Source: Symbiodinium natans
Taxonomy: Eukaryota > Sar > Dinophyceae > Suessiales > Symbiodiniaceae
NCBI GenBank assembly: GCA_905221605.1
Contig: CAJNDS010000857.1
Location: forward strand, 713,817-773,816
Reading direction: 5' to 3'
Length of the DNA: 60,000 bases
Positions 9,960 to 18,804 of the stretch are shown here, in pieces. The position numbers and the translations under genes are program-made. How positions within the stretch are numbered: position 1 is the stretch's first letter; every line of letters begins with the position of its first letter. Under the pieces are notes generated by a model, which searched no databases, was not told the origin of the DNA, and saw only the letters and a program-made list of their open reading frames with translations.

Positions 9960-11062
9960 CTGGTGCCTTGAGACTACATAGGGAAGACCTAGTGCGAAAA
10001 CTGGACAACATGTGGCAAAAGTTAACGCACACACCCATTACAGTGCATTGGTCATACGTCCCTCGCGTCGGCAACAAAGTCGCTGATCACCTGGCAGGAA
10101 TCGCTGCTAACAGTCTCCGCTACGAAGCACCCCTTCATGAAGATGTCTTCTTTGACTCGGGTGAGGGTCAGCCTCATATGCAAATAAACACTGAGTGCTT
10201 TCCGCCTATTCTGTTGCCTTCCAAGCAATGGCACCTGCAAGCTATACAGGATTTGCATTCCGGAGCTGAAACTATTTCTCTTGAGGCCCCCCCACTTTGG
10301 AATCCGGAACTGCTTTTGCGGTTTTGCCTCTACAATCGGATCAAGCCTCCCCCCGAGCTTGATACAACGTGGCCAGGGCTGGTCCAGTATCGAAGGCCAT
10401 CTTTGCACCCACAGGGTAGATATTATGCCATACGGCACTGGCAAACGAGTAAAAGGCTAACACGTTTCTTGGCCATCGGACCGAACGCAATTGAAATCGA
10501 CATGAAAGGTGCGCATTATACGCTTTTGCGCCTCCTTACATGTCACAGCCCTACTCACCCACCCCTCCCAACGTTGCTTGAAGCCAGGGAGCTATTTAGT
10601 AGTCACCTTGCACGCGCGCCCAAAGCACAAACAGTACAAACCAAGCACTTGTTGCAAAGAGCAGTCGGAATGGACAGCAATGCTTTCCTTCGGCATGTTT
10701 ATGAAGGTAGTATTGCTGCTTATGCCATCCCCCCTGCCTTGGCAAGTTTTCTTGCACATTTGGCGCAGGCTAAAGCTACCCTCCAGGTTATGATCCAGCA
10801 AGGAATCCCTTTTTACCAACCGGATGCAAGGGTCAACAACAGGAATTGGGCAACTTTTGCACTTGAAGCTGCGGAAAGCTTCGTAATGCGAAAAGGGCTA
10901 GCTGCAATGCTCCCGTACTGCGCAGGCACAGTGCTTTGGGTACATGACGGGGTGTACGTCAAAAATAGAAACGCAGTTTCACCCTTCATCGAAGGGGCTA
11001 CTGAAGCGTTGGTTCAGCTCATCCAGGTGGGGCAGCACTGTCATCCACAGGGTCACACCTAA
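9960..11062 (+). CDS. LINE-A ORF2, C-terminal part: end of RNase H plus polymerase-like extension
   Basis: This is in the same frame as the 287-5411 coding once the insertion and one target copy are removed. It starts with the missing RNase H elements, HWSYVPRVGNKVADHLAG, which supply the final catalytic Asp. About 300 further residues follow. They contain IEIDMKGAHYTLL and, about 150 residues later, ALEAAESFVMRKG followed by VLWVHDGVYV. These resemble motif A and motif C (VHDE-like) of family-A polymerases; this is pattern recognition only and unproven. The stop at 11060-11062 is probably premature, since plausible coding continues in the +1 frame. Confidence 0.8.
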
Positions 11063-11285
11063 CCAGGAATTTGCTAACCTACAAGATGTCTTTGCTATTA
11101 CCACCACGAAGAGTGAATTTAATGCGGCAGTTGATGCGTTAAACGCTGCGGGTATCGCGTGTCATAGCCCTGCTCTCCCAAAGCACCCAAAGGCAAGCAC
11201 CCAAAGGCAACCACCAACAGGGTGTCCAAGCGCCTTTCCTGGAAGTTCAGGATATACTAGAGGTCGAGAGGCAAAGAGACGATAA
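11036..11285 (+). pseudogene. LINE-A ORF2 tail in shifted frame
   Basis: Between about 11027 and 11043 (GGTGGGGCAGCACTG) the plausible reading moves to another frame, giving TVIHRVTPNQEFANLQDVF and onward to a stop at 11283-11285. It reads like the natural end of the C-terminal domain displaced by a one-base change. A sequencing error would look the same. Confidence 0.5.
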
Positions 11286-11420
11286 AAGGAGACGCGTTGA
11301 TGTTACAGCTGTTCCGCGTAGGGGATTGTGGGTAACACCCCCCTCGTAGTGATGCGTGTAGTCCCCATTTCAACCACCATCCCTCTTCCGTGATGGCGGC
11401 ACCTTTGGCTCAGACCAGTT

Positions 11421-12026
11421 GTGAACGCCCGGGCACAACCAAACATGCTGGCCGCCACACGCTGCCTCCTGGCTTGGCGTTACCATGAAGCCATTGGTAG
11501 TCATTCCAGCACAGCTGACTTCGAACTCACAGTCCTCCCTGCTGCAGCGGGAGCGATCCTCGTGGCTCTCTTAGAGGAAAGCAAGTCGAACGAAGCCCTT
11601 TCCCCGTACCATAAGGATCGTTTATATCGAGGCGTCTCCTTTGGTAATCCACTGATCATTCACGAGATTGTCGAAGATCTGGATGAGGAAAAACTCCTAC
11701 TTGCATGGACTCTCATTGAAGTCATTGCAAGGCTGGACGCTGCCACTCAACCTCGCGCTACCGTGTCAATGCTATGGAAAATAAGTGCACCAAATCTCCG
11801 TGCCATCTCGTGCGTTGGAGAACGTGCGCTTGCCCAATCACTTTCGGAGCACTTTTCTTTGACCCCCAAGTGGTCTTCACGAGTTGTCGGGGCTTTAATC
11901 GGGCACAAAACTGGATGGGGTAGGGTAGAGGCATTGCTCCAGGTCTTAACGCCAAGAGCAACAGTCATTGCCCGTGAACTGTGTGAGTGTGAACAATTCC
12001 CCTATCACTTCTTTTGGCCGTGGTAG
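11421..12026 (+). CDS. Hypothetical protein, 201 aa
   Basis: I do not recognise it. It is mainly helical, Leu/Ala-rich and without a signal peptide (first residues MNARAQPNMLAATRC). The central acidic run IVEDLDEEKLLLAW is loosely like ILEHLDDETMHLLED in the frame at 25924-26289, so the two may be remote paralogues heading two related gene blocks. It lies between LINE-A and the first copy of the duplicated protein family, same strand. It could be a gene of an older element or decayed host coding. Confidence 0.4.
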   Translation: MNARAQPNMLAATRCLLAWRYHEAIGSHSSTADFELTVLPAAAGAILVALLEESKSNEALSPYHKDRLYRGVSFGNPLIIHEIVEDLDEEKLLLAWTLIEVIARLDAATQPRATVSMLWKISAPNLRAISCVGERALAQSLSEHFSLTPKWSSRVVGALIGHKTGWGRVEALLQVLTPRATVIARELCECEQFPYHFFWPW

Positions 12027-12324
12027 TCATACCTTGTTTCTTCTCACACAATAGATCCAGAGCCACGTTATTGGCTTTAATGCCCCTGGCTGGACCCACC
12101 TCACTTTGGCCATCTGTTCGCAGACAGTGGAGCTATGTGCCAATGTGTCCACTGAGTGAGGGTGTGGTTGCCCCTTGTACTTTGTGCTCGGTGGGCTTTA
12201 TTGCCGCTTATGGTACTCGTACCTTTACGTGCTCCTCTGTTATTTGCTTCGTTGTTTGATCACTGCTAACATTGTGATCACCTACCCCTCCCCATCCGAA
12301 TATAGTTGGCACATGCGTGATTGA
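12027..12324 (+). other. Spacer between ORFs
   Basis: A frame of 81 codons (12014-12259) overlaps the previous stop and has no recognisable feature. A short palindromic pair TTTGATCACTG / ATTGTGATCACC near 12255-12280 is the only structure seen. No promoter motif is identifiable; dinoflagellates lack a canonical TATA box. Confidence 0.4.
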
Positions 12325-12498
12325 CCCTTAACCCGCGCAATGGCCTTCTGTCTGGATTTGGCGCCGGATCATCTTAGGAAGATTCTTGGCTCTTCCATCC
12401 ATACTTCGCCCTGCCTCTTCTCGTATGACAACAAATTCTGCACCGTGGAGTCCAGTATCGCCTTTTGCATTATGCAGCTGGCTGGCACGGTCTCCATT
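12325..12498 (+). CDS. Unknown-family protein copy 1, N-terminal piece (interrupted)
   Basis: ATG at 12340, reading MAFCLDLAPDHLRKILG onward for 53 residues until the YR retroelement begins at 12499. It continues in frame at 21607 when 9,108 bp are removed (3 x 3036). It aligns with the interior of the protein at 22906-24363 (CLDLAPDHLRKILGSS against SLDLSPVALTLVLGND), so the interruption is real and the frame is genuine. Function unknown. Confidence 0.65.
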
Positions 12499-12707
12499 CT
12501 TATCGCTTGTGCCAAATTCGGTTTGAACCCAAAAGCCAAGATCCCACAGGAGAGGCAAAACTCAGAACGAGCACTGCATGTCCCTCTTCTTCTTTTCATC
12601 AGTGGGCGAATCAAAGATCGCATTCAATCATGTGCCGGTGCACACAGCGCGGTGCACATACATTGCACATGCGTCTCACCATACACAAACGAACCTCAAG
12701 CCCCCTT
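12499..12707 (-). repeat. Split direct repeat B2 (outer 3' end)
   Basis: 209 bp, apparently identical to 13023-13231. It begins CTTATCGCTTGTGCC on the + strand. Its outer edge is the junction with the interrupted target ORF. Confidence 0.93.
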
Positions 12708-12820
12708 TAAGGGCGAGGCACCTGTACACACAATTCGAACGGGAGTGCCGATGGCACGCAGGGAGTTGCAGCCGCCGCGGCGGGCCCTGCTACTGCGATG
12801 CCCTGGGTGGGCTGGGCGGG

Positions 12821-13023
12821 TCAAAATTTTTGGCACTGAGCTGAAGAGCCAGTGCTGCACACACATCTTCCTGCACATGCAATTGCAAATCGTCGTTGGC
12901 ATACCAAGCAAGACAAGCATCAGAAACTTTTGGGCTTCAAACCAAGACCAAACGGCACCCCGTTTTTCTTAGAGACAATTTGGCAGCAATCGATAAAACA
13001 CCATTCGCTCGCGAACAGTAAGC
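12821..13023 (-). repeat. Split direct repeat A2
   Basis: 203 bp, apparently identical to 21405-21607, abutting B1 and sharing one C with it. The 113 bp between B2 and A2 (12708-12820) is GC-rich and unique. Confidence 0.93.
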
Positions 13024-13231
13024 TTATCGCTTGTGCCAAATTCGGTTTGAACCCAAAAGCCAAGATCCCACAGGAGAGGCAAAACTCAGAACGAGCACTG
13101 CATGTCCCTCTTCTTCTTTTCATCAGTGGGCGAATCAAAGATCGCATTCAATCATGTGCCGGTGCACACAGCGCGGTGCACATACATTGCACATGCGTCT
13201 CACCATACACAAACGAACCTCAAGCCCCCTT
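13023..13231 (-). repeat. Split direct repeat B1
   Basis: 209 bp, apparently identical to 12499-12707. It overlaps the last four codons of the polyprotein ORF. Confidence 0.93.
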
Positions 13232-16200
13232 ATTAGCCGACATCCCCAAGCATATGGCATCCAGGTGCTCCGACACATCGGAACACGGGACACTGATGCC
13301 ACCCCACAACAAGTGCTTGGACACCAGCCTCGACGGGAGATCCGCACAGTTTGATGGGGAAGGAACGCGTGAGAACCAAGGGATGAACTCACACTCCACC
13401 TCCAAGCTCACGAACATTTTAAGCAGGCTTTTCACAGTAGGGGACCTGCCCCTGCATGAGATCAAAATGTCCCTGACGGAGTTGTTGTCGATGAAAGCCA
13501 CAACAGGTGAGTTCGCAACCCTTTTGCCCCAAAGACGGAACGCAAGCAGCACCGCAACAAACTCAGCCTCCATTATGATCGTGTCTTTGTTGATCTCACC
13601 CAGGAGCTTCCGGACGTCACTGTCAAGGGCGTGTGAGAAACCAGCAACCAACACACCCTTATCATCAAACAGGAGACCACCAACACCACAAGGCAGCACG
13701 GGGTCATCCTTCGAATAGGATGCATCAGTGAAGACATACCAGGTTTGCTGTTTGTTGACTTGGACTAGCCTAGGGCGTCCACTGTCCAACATGTCGACCA
13801 GCGAGGTGAAAGTATCAATGCACTCCGTCGGCAGATCAGGAGGGGCACCCCCATGGGCGTAATCAGAAAGCTGTTGCATGCAAAACTTGCTTTGACGCCC
13901 AAACAGCTGTCCACTTGCAAACTGGAGCTTACCCCTTAGCTTGAGTGCTTGAGGCGCACTCATGCGTCGGTCTTTCTGGGCCTGCTTCATAGTCTCTACG
14001 AGGAGCTGAACTCTCTTTTCCGTGTTGCAAATGGTCACACGACCCAAGTGGGCGCTCGACAGCACTATGTCAACCCCTAACGCACAAAAGGTTTCCGCAA
14101 ACGGCACATCCTTTTTCCCACCTTGGGCCAGGTCCCAACCCAACAGGGCGAAGAGCAAGGTGATTGTTTGGTGCACATTAGCCACCTGCGAGCCTCTAGC
14201 AACCGACACGAAGTCGTCAAAGTAGTGGGACCAGCAAAGGGCGAAGAAGAATGCGCCAAGGTGCCATACCGAGTTAACGGTCCTCAGGAAAGTCGACACT
14301 GACTTGACTGCCCCGAAAGGGAGTGCGTGCAGCTGAAACACCACTACCCTCTTCAGATCAGGATCCCACAGCCCAATGTACGAAGCCCAGGCCCCTGCAG
14401 GGTCCAAAGCCAGCTGCCTGTAGGCACTAACCAGGTCATAGAACCTTCCCTTGAGACTACACCCTGGTTGCGCTCTCATCAGAGACAGGCACAAGCCTGC
14501 GATGACGTCGACGGTCTGGGGGCGCACGGTCTCCGACGTCTCCACGGAGCTGTTGACTCCCGACCCCGAGAAGTCGTCAATCAATCTGATTTTCCCATCC
14601 TGCTCGATCCCGAACCGTCGTGACACTATGGCATCAGGTGGCAGCTGATCCACCTCTATGGGACCTGACAGCCAGCCCCTGTCACGCTCCTCGAGAGTTT
14701 TCGTCTGGACCTCGCGATCCAGAGCCTCCCCTTGAGACTTGATGGTGGACAAAAGAGCCGCCCTAGAGGTGGGCGCATCTCTTTTGAGTTGGTCAACGGT
14801 GACTGACGCCGGCTTGAACTTCGGGGCAAACACGCCTGTATCGGGCACCGGGCCTCCCAGGTTAGTACCCGAGATTACTTCATCGAAGATGGACACATCG
14901 TCGTAGGAAGCCTCAACCATCATCGCCTTCCACAAGAGGAGACGTTTGGGCTTTAGGATCGTAGCGACCTGTTTATGCATAGAGGCCTTCAGCGCTTCTT
15001 CCTCGCTCCTGAGGTCCTGCGCAAGCTTAAGCCACTTAGCAAACTGGCGCGCTCTCAACCCGCACAGCTCCGACTCGGACAACGAGGCATGGGTGCACAC
15101 AGCATCTTTGAGGACTTGAGGCAGGGAGACCTCTAGGGTTCTGGGATGGCCGGCTTTAACCGCCTCGCGGACAAACTGTTCCGGGGAGAAAGGGATACCC
15201 CAAACAAGCTCGTTCCAGAGCTCCGCATCAGCACCACAAACTTTGTTTCCAGAACCAGCGCTCGAACTCCCCTGCTTAACCGGGACTATTTGCAGCAGCT
15301 GGGCGTCGGCAGGCACCGAGCGCTCGGGGCAGACGGCCACGTGGGGCAGGGGCCAGGGGTCCTTAAGGCGGGCACGCAGGGACACCGAAGGAGGGACCCG
15401 TACTCGCAAAATGCGAGCATGCTCAGGCACGCGGGGCCCCGTCACAGAGGCCTTTGGCTGACTCCCGACCTGGCCACGGACAAGAGATAACTGGAGCCCG
15501 GCAGGTGAGGACGGCTTGGGCGGGCAAGCCTGGAAGAACGCATGGGCGAGGGCACGCGCCAGTGGCAGCGGATACGCAGCTTCCAACGATGTAGAGAAGC
15601 CGTTAGGCGCCTCTGGCGCCACCCCCCACGGCAGGTGACGTTGAGCGCAAGACTGCCCAGGGCAGGACTTGCAGATGCAGTCAAACGCACCCCGGGTATA
15701 CGCAATGGCCGTCCACTTCGGACGACGGCCGCCGTAGGCGCAACTCTGGAATGCAGTGAACTGAAGGAGGTGTGCGATGCGTGCAAACATGGAAGTGCGC
15801 CAGTAGAGACTTTGCCGAGGGTTCTCAACACCGATGACAAGGTTGCGGGAGGCAGCCTCAAGAACCAAATCGGAAACACATTCGTAAAGCTGGTTGGCTA
15901 GGGTGACTCGGAGAAGGGATTGACCCTTTAGGTGCGGCAGCCCGTTCGGAAACTTCTCCGATCGGAGAGGGGGGGGCCCTGGAATTCCTTTGATCTCCCT
16001 TGCTCGGCTGGCCGTCCCACATGGTGGAGCGAACCAAATACCCACGCAGTTGGGCATTGCCAGCCAACGTCGGACCAACTCAACGCCTTCCGTTGCACAC
16101 AAGTCGACAAGATGAACATGACAGGCGGCGCCAGGGACGCGCTTATGATCAACGGCAATGGCGTCAAAACCAAGTTGCTTAAGGCAGGCGGAAAGCCTGG

Positions 16201-17182
16201 ACATGCCAGAAAAGACCTCAATAATGAACGCGGGTCGGGAAGACAGCTCAGGCTCTTGCGTAGGCTCCGGTGCGGGGTTGCTGAGCGGAGGAACATCCGC
16301 CAGTGCTGGAAGGAAATCCGGTGGCAACGGGAAGCCAAGCTCGAGGAGGGCTTGGGGGACCTCAAGCTTAACTGAGGGCATATAAGGCAGTGCATATGCC
16401 ACAAGGACCACGCGACGGCCTTGCCAGGGTTCAGTCATATGCCAGTGGTCCTTAGCAGGCAGCTCGAGACAACCATCATCGAACTTGAGCACACGACCCT
16501 GAACGGGAGAGCCTTGAACAGGGCGGACATCGTGCCCGGGGCCCTCACACCACACACCGCCCCCTGAGAAATCCGAAAGCTTAAACACAAGATTAGGAGA
16601 CGGGCCGTTATGGGAGTCACGATGAGGCTCAGTGGGAATGTCACAGAATATGGCAAGCGAAGTGAACACCGCAGACGGCCGGCGCTGCCGAACGAAGGCA
16701 CAGAGGACCTGCGCTACTTTTGGGAAGCGGGCCACATTGGCCCGAAGACCCAGCACACCCCCTCTCCGGTACAGTCCAGTGAAGAATGAGCTGCCTGACG
16801 CTGCCTTATGAGGCGCCTCATGTGGAAGGAGCTCCCACAGGGAGAGCACAGAGTGAGGATCAATGAGCTTGCCCTGGAGAAGTTGCTCAGCAAGTTCCTC
16901 AGGGTCACTGACAGAAGCACACGAATTCAGGGAGGTTGGCTCAGGCACATGGGAAACCGGGGGCTCCGCCGCAACATGGTGCACAGCTTGACTGATTACA
17001 GCGGGAGCCTCATGGGAGGTTGGCGCAGGAGCATGGGAAACCGGGGGCTCAGCCGCAACATGGAGCACAGCTTGACTGACCACAGCGGGAGCCTCAGCTC
17101 CAGTTTCCTCATGTGGCGGAACCACTGGCAACACGGGCTCATCCGACGTTGAAGCAGCAAGTCCCGCCTCTGGCACTGACCG
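13220..17182 (-). CDS. Retroelement polyprotein: 2OG-Fe(II) dioxygenase, C5-methyltransferase-like, RT, RNase H
   Basis: About 1,318 residues counted from the GTG at 17176; the frame is open back to the gag stop and has no ATG until residue 247. Residues 28-82 are two copies of a 28-residue repeat. Residues about 165-265 resemble a 2OG-Fe(II) dioxygenase: PHRD (H185, D187), SGGGVW, then HMTEPWQGRR (H246, P250, R255), matching HxD...HxxxPxxxxR of the PHD/P4H type. Residues about 318-500 are Rossmann-fold methyltransferase-like: EVFSGMSRLS (motif I), VDHKR, WFAPPCGTAS (PPC, motif IV), GVENPRQSLYW (ENP), AYGGRRPKW. RT follows: RFYDLVSAYRQ (D914), ALPFGAVKS, HYFDDFV (987-988). RNase H: D1151, E1203/E1205, D1230, and NCADLPSR (D1279), as in DIRS elements. 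Enzymatic functions are inferred from motifs. Confidence 0.85.
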   Translation of the reverse strand, partial: RSVPEAGLAASTSDEPVLPVVPPHEETGAEAPAVVSQAVLHVAAEPPVSHAPAPTSHEAPAVISQAVHHVAAEPPVSHVPEPTSLNSCASVSDPEELAEQLLQGKLIDPHSVLSLWELLPHEAPHKAASGSSFFTGLYRRGGVLGLRANVARFPKVAQVLCAFVRQRRPSAVFTSLAIFCDIPTEPHRDSHNGPSPNLVFKLSDFSGGGVWCEGPGHDVRPVQGSPVQGRVLKFDDGCLELPAKDHWHMTEPWQGRRVVLVAYALPYMPSVKLEVPQALLELGFPLPPDFLPALADVPPLSNPAPEPTQEPELSSRPAFIIEVFSGMSRLSACLKQLGFDAIAVDHKRVPGAACHVHLVDLCATEGVELVRRWLAMPNCVGIWFAPPCGTASRAREIKGIPGPPPLRSEKFPNGLPHLKGQSLLRVTLANQLYECVSDLVLEAASRNLVIGVENPRQSLYWRTSMFARIAHLLQFTAFQSCAYGGRRPKWTAIAYTRGAFDCICKSCPGQSCAQRHLPWGVAPEAPNGFSTSLEAAYPLPLARALAHAFFQACPPKPSSPAGLQLSLVRGQVGSQPKASVTGPRVPEHARILRVRVPPSVSLRARLKDPWPLPHVAVCPERSVPADAQLLQIVPVKQGSSSAGSGNKVCGADAELWNELVWGIPFSPEQFVREAVKAGHPRTLEVSLPQVLKDAVCTHASLSESELCGLRARQFAKWLKLAQDLRSEEEALKASMHKQVATILKPKRLLLWKAMMVEASYDDVSIFDEVISGTNLGGPVPDTGVFAPKFKPASVTVDQLKRDAPTSRAALLSTIKSQGEALDREVQTKTLEERDRGWLSGPIEVDQLPPDAIVSRRFGIEQDGKIRLIDDFSGSGVNSSVETSETVRPQTVDVIAGLCLSLMRAQPGCSLKGRFYDLVSAYRQLALDPAGAWASYIGLWDPDLKRVVVFQLHALPFGAVKSVSTFLRTVNSVWHLGAFFFALCWSHYFDDFVSVARGSQVANVHQTITLLFALLGWDLAQGGKKDVPFAETFCALGVDIVLSSAHLGRVTICNTEKRVQLLVETMKQAQKDRRMSAPQALKLRGKLQFASGQLFGRQSKFCMQQLSDYAHGGAPPDLPTECIDTFTSLVDMLDSGRPRLVQVNKQQTWYVFTDASYSKDDPVLPCGVGGLLFDDKGVLVAGFSHALDSDVRKLLGEINKDTIIMEAEFVAVLLAFRLWGKRVANSPVVAFIDNNSVRDILISCRGRSPTVKSLLKMFVSLEVECEFIPWFSRVPSPSNCADLPSRLVSKHLLWGGISVPCSDVSEHLDAICLGMSANKGA

Positions 17183-17188
17183 TCACTC
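17177..17188 (-). promoter_or_regulatory. Candidate stop-codon readthrough site, UGA-CGG
   Basis: On the minus strand gag ends GAG TGA CGG TCA GTG and the polyprotein continues in the same frame. UGA followed by CGG is an established leaky context. With no ATG in the polyprotein until after its first domain, readthrough is the simplest route to the pol product. Confidence 0.6.
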
Positions 17189-18376
17189 CTTGTGATCCCG
17201 GATGGGATGCGGTTGGAAACACTTGCAACACAGGTGCTTGCGGGGACATGTGGAGGCGGAACACTTGCACTTGTCCCCATGCAGGTTGTAGTCAAAACAG
17301 AGGGCCTCACCCGTAGGGGCGTTAGCAACGCCTCCTTTCTGGAGAATCTCCTTGGGGATACGGGCGGCGAAGGACGTTTTGCCTTTGCCTTTGCCACTGC
17401 CCTTGGGGCCACCTTTAAGCTTCTTTTCTCCCGGTTCGAGCTTTCGCTTGAGTTCACGGCGCTCTTTGTTTCCATTGCCCTGCTTCTGCGGAAGCGGCAT
17501 CAAGGCCATGGAGACGTGGTAGCTTTCAAGCGCTGAAGTTAACGCATCATCCATTGGGAAACTTCCGTCAGTGGCTGCACGCGGTTGAATACCCAGTTCG
17601 ATCATGCGGACAAACACCTGCCGATCGGCTTCCACCAATTGTGCAACAGAGCAGCGTGCAAAACCTGGCGGGGGTTCCCGATGAAGGTTGCTGAACAACC
17701 GGGAGATGTACTTCTCATAGGCAGTGTAGGTGACGCTCTGAGCAAACACATAGGCAATACCCCGGCGACGAAGGGCCTCTTGGACTTGCAACGCGCTATG
17801 AGTTGGCATACTCATGGCGTCATCCGTTTCCTTGATCACCAACTTGGAGCTTTCAAGTTCGAGCTGGCGGGACGCGCCTTTGGAGTGGGTAACTTCATGC
17901 GTCCTCGATACACATCTATCAGGGCTGAGGTACTTCAACTGATTGGCAGACTCCTGCCTGACACAATCCTCTAAGACACATCGCCCAGGTTCCATGCCGC
18001 CTTCAATGAGCACGCCCGGAAGCCGACCCCGCAGGTGCTGCAGACGCCGGTCCCTTTCCGCCTCCGGCATTTTTCTGGAGGTACCTTCCGGGTCAGAAAC
18101 TTGCAGGCGCAAGTCAGCCAAAACCAGCGTCTGCGCTTCAAAGACAAGGCGGCGCACACATGCCCTGCCCGCTGCATTGGCTCCAGGTGTGGTAGCTGCA
18201 CAGAATGCATTGAAGGCTGACTCAGGGATGACCTGACCAGGCTGACCCACTGCATAAGCCAATTGACCCAGGCTGGTGAACCCACCGACACGAAGCTCCG
18301 CTAGCACATCATCAGGGCATTTGATCTCGCGGGCGCGCTGGACGAAGTGGGCCTCAGACTCAATCAAGGAAGACAT
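17183..18376 (-). CDS. Gag-like zinc-finger protein of the YR retroelement, 397 aa
   Basis: Probable nucleoprotein/capsid-type protein that packages the element RNA. The ATG at 18374-18376 gives MSSLIESEAHFVQRAREIK. The middle is mixed and basic; residues about 305-345 are Lys/Gly-rich (KGGPKGSGKGKGK). The C terminus carries clustered Cys/His: LCFDYNLHGDKCKC, STCPRKHLCCKCF and PHPIRDH, a probable zinc-binding nucleic-acid module. It ends in UGA, and the polyprotein follows in the same frame with no intervening stop. Gag identity rests on position and the zinc motif. Confidence 0.75.
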   Translation of the reverse strand: MSSLIESEAHFVQRAREIKCPDDVLAELRVGGFTSLGQLAYAVGQPGQVIPESAFNAFCAATTPGANAAGRACVRRLVFEAQTLVLADLRLQVSDPEGTSRKMPEAERDRRLQHLRGRLPGVLIEGGMEPGRCVLEDCVRQESANQLKYLSPDRCVSRTHEVTHSKGASRQLELESSKLVIKETDDAMSMPTHSALQVQEALRRRGIAYVFAQSVTYTAYEKYISRLFSNLHREPPPGFARCSVAQLVEADRQVFVRMIELGIQPRAATDGSFPMDDALTSALESYHVSMALMPLPQKQGNGNKERRELKRKLEPGEKKLKGGPKGSGKGKGKTSFAARIPKEILQKGGVANAPTGEALCFDYNLHGDKCKCSASTCPRKHLCCKCFQPHPIRDHKE

Positions 18377-18804
18377 GGCACGGAGAGCCTACGCTGCACA
18401 AGTAAAGAGGCCACACCTGATCACATCACACGCACAACGTGGTAGGAGACTCCGTACGAACACCACTCAACTCAATGAACTACAAAGAACATGTCCGCAT
18501 TCTACAACTGCGATCCTGGTTTTTGGAACATCACATGCACAATCCAACACTCACATGCTGAATGTGTGGCCCCTGGGCCTCCCCATTGCCCATAAAGCCC
18601 ATTGGCTAGGCATTGGCACCATGTGCCTCAAGGCTCATACGGGACCATGTCCTTGCCTTGACTTCAAAACCGACATCTAGCCGGCAACAACACACTGCAG
18701 CTCTCGCTTCCTCACATTAGCCCCTGGGCACATGTCGCTACCATGTAGCAATCTCTTTTCTTCGCCATAGCGAACGAACACATCCGTCTCCCATCCACAC
18801 CTCA
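18377..18804 (-). other. Spacer between recombinase and gag genes
   Basis: 428 bp without a convincing frame on the element's coding strand. It may hold the 5' leader or promoter of the gag-pol transcript; no motif identified. Confidence 0.5.

Larger units (their letters stand above)
1..11285 (+). mobile_element. LINE-A non-LTR retrotransposon (interrupted by hAT-like element)
   Basis: The element runs in from the left edge and has, in order, an ORF1 tail, ORF2 with apurinic-type endonuclease, reverse transcriptase, zinc-binding motifs and RNase H, then a C-terminal extension. A 4,540-bp insertion splits RNase H. A frame change near 11035 shortens the tail. The 3' boundary is not defined: no poly-A or satellite tail is obvious, so 11285 is simply the end of the displaced frame. 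Confidence 0.85.

Noticed and set aside
13852-13872. Host genes on the + strand within 12.8-21.3 kb
   Set aside because: These + frames are antisense shadows of the retroelement's minus-strand ORFs and repeats.
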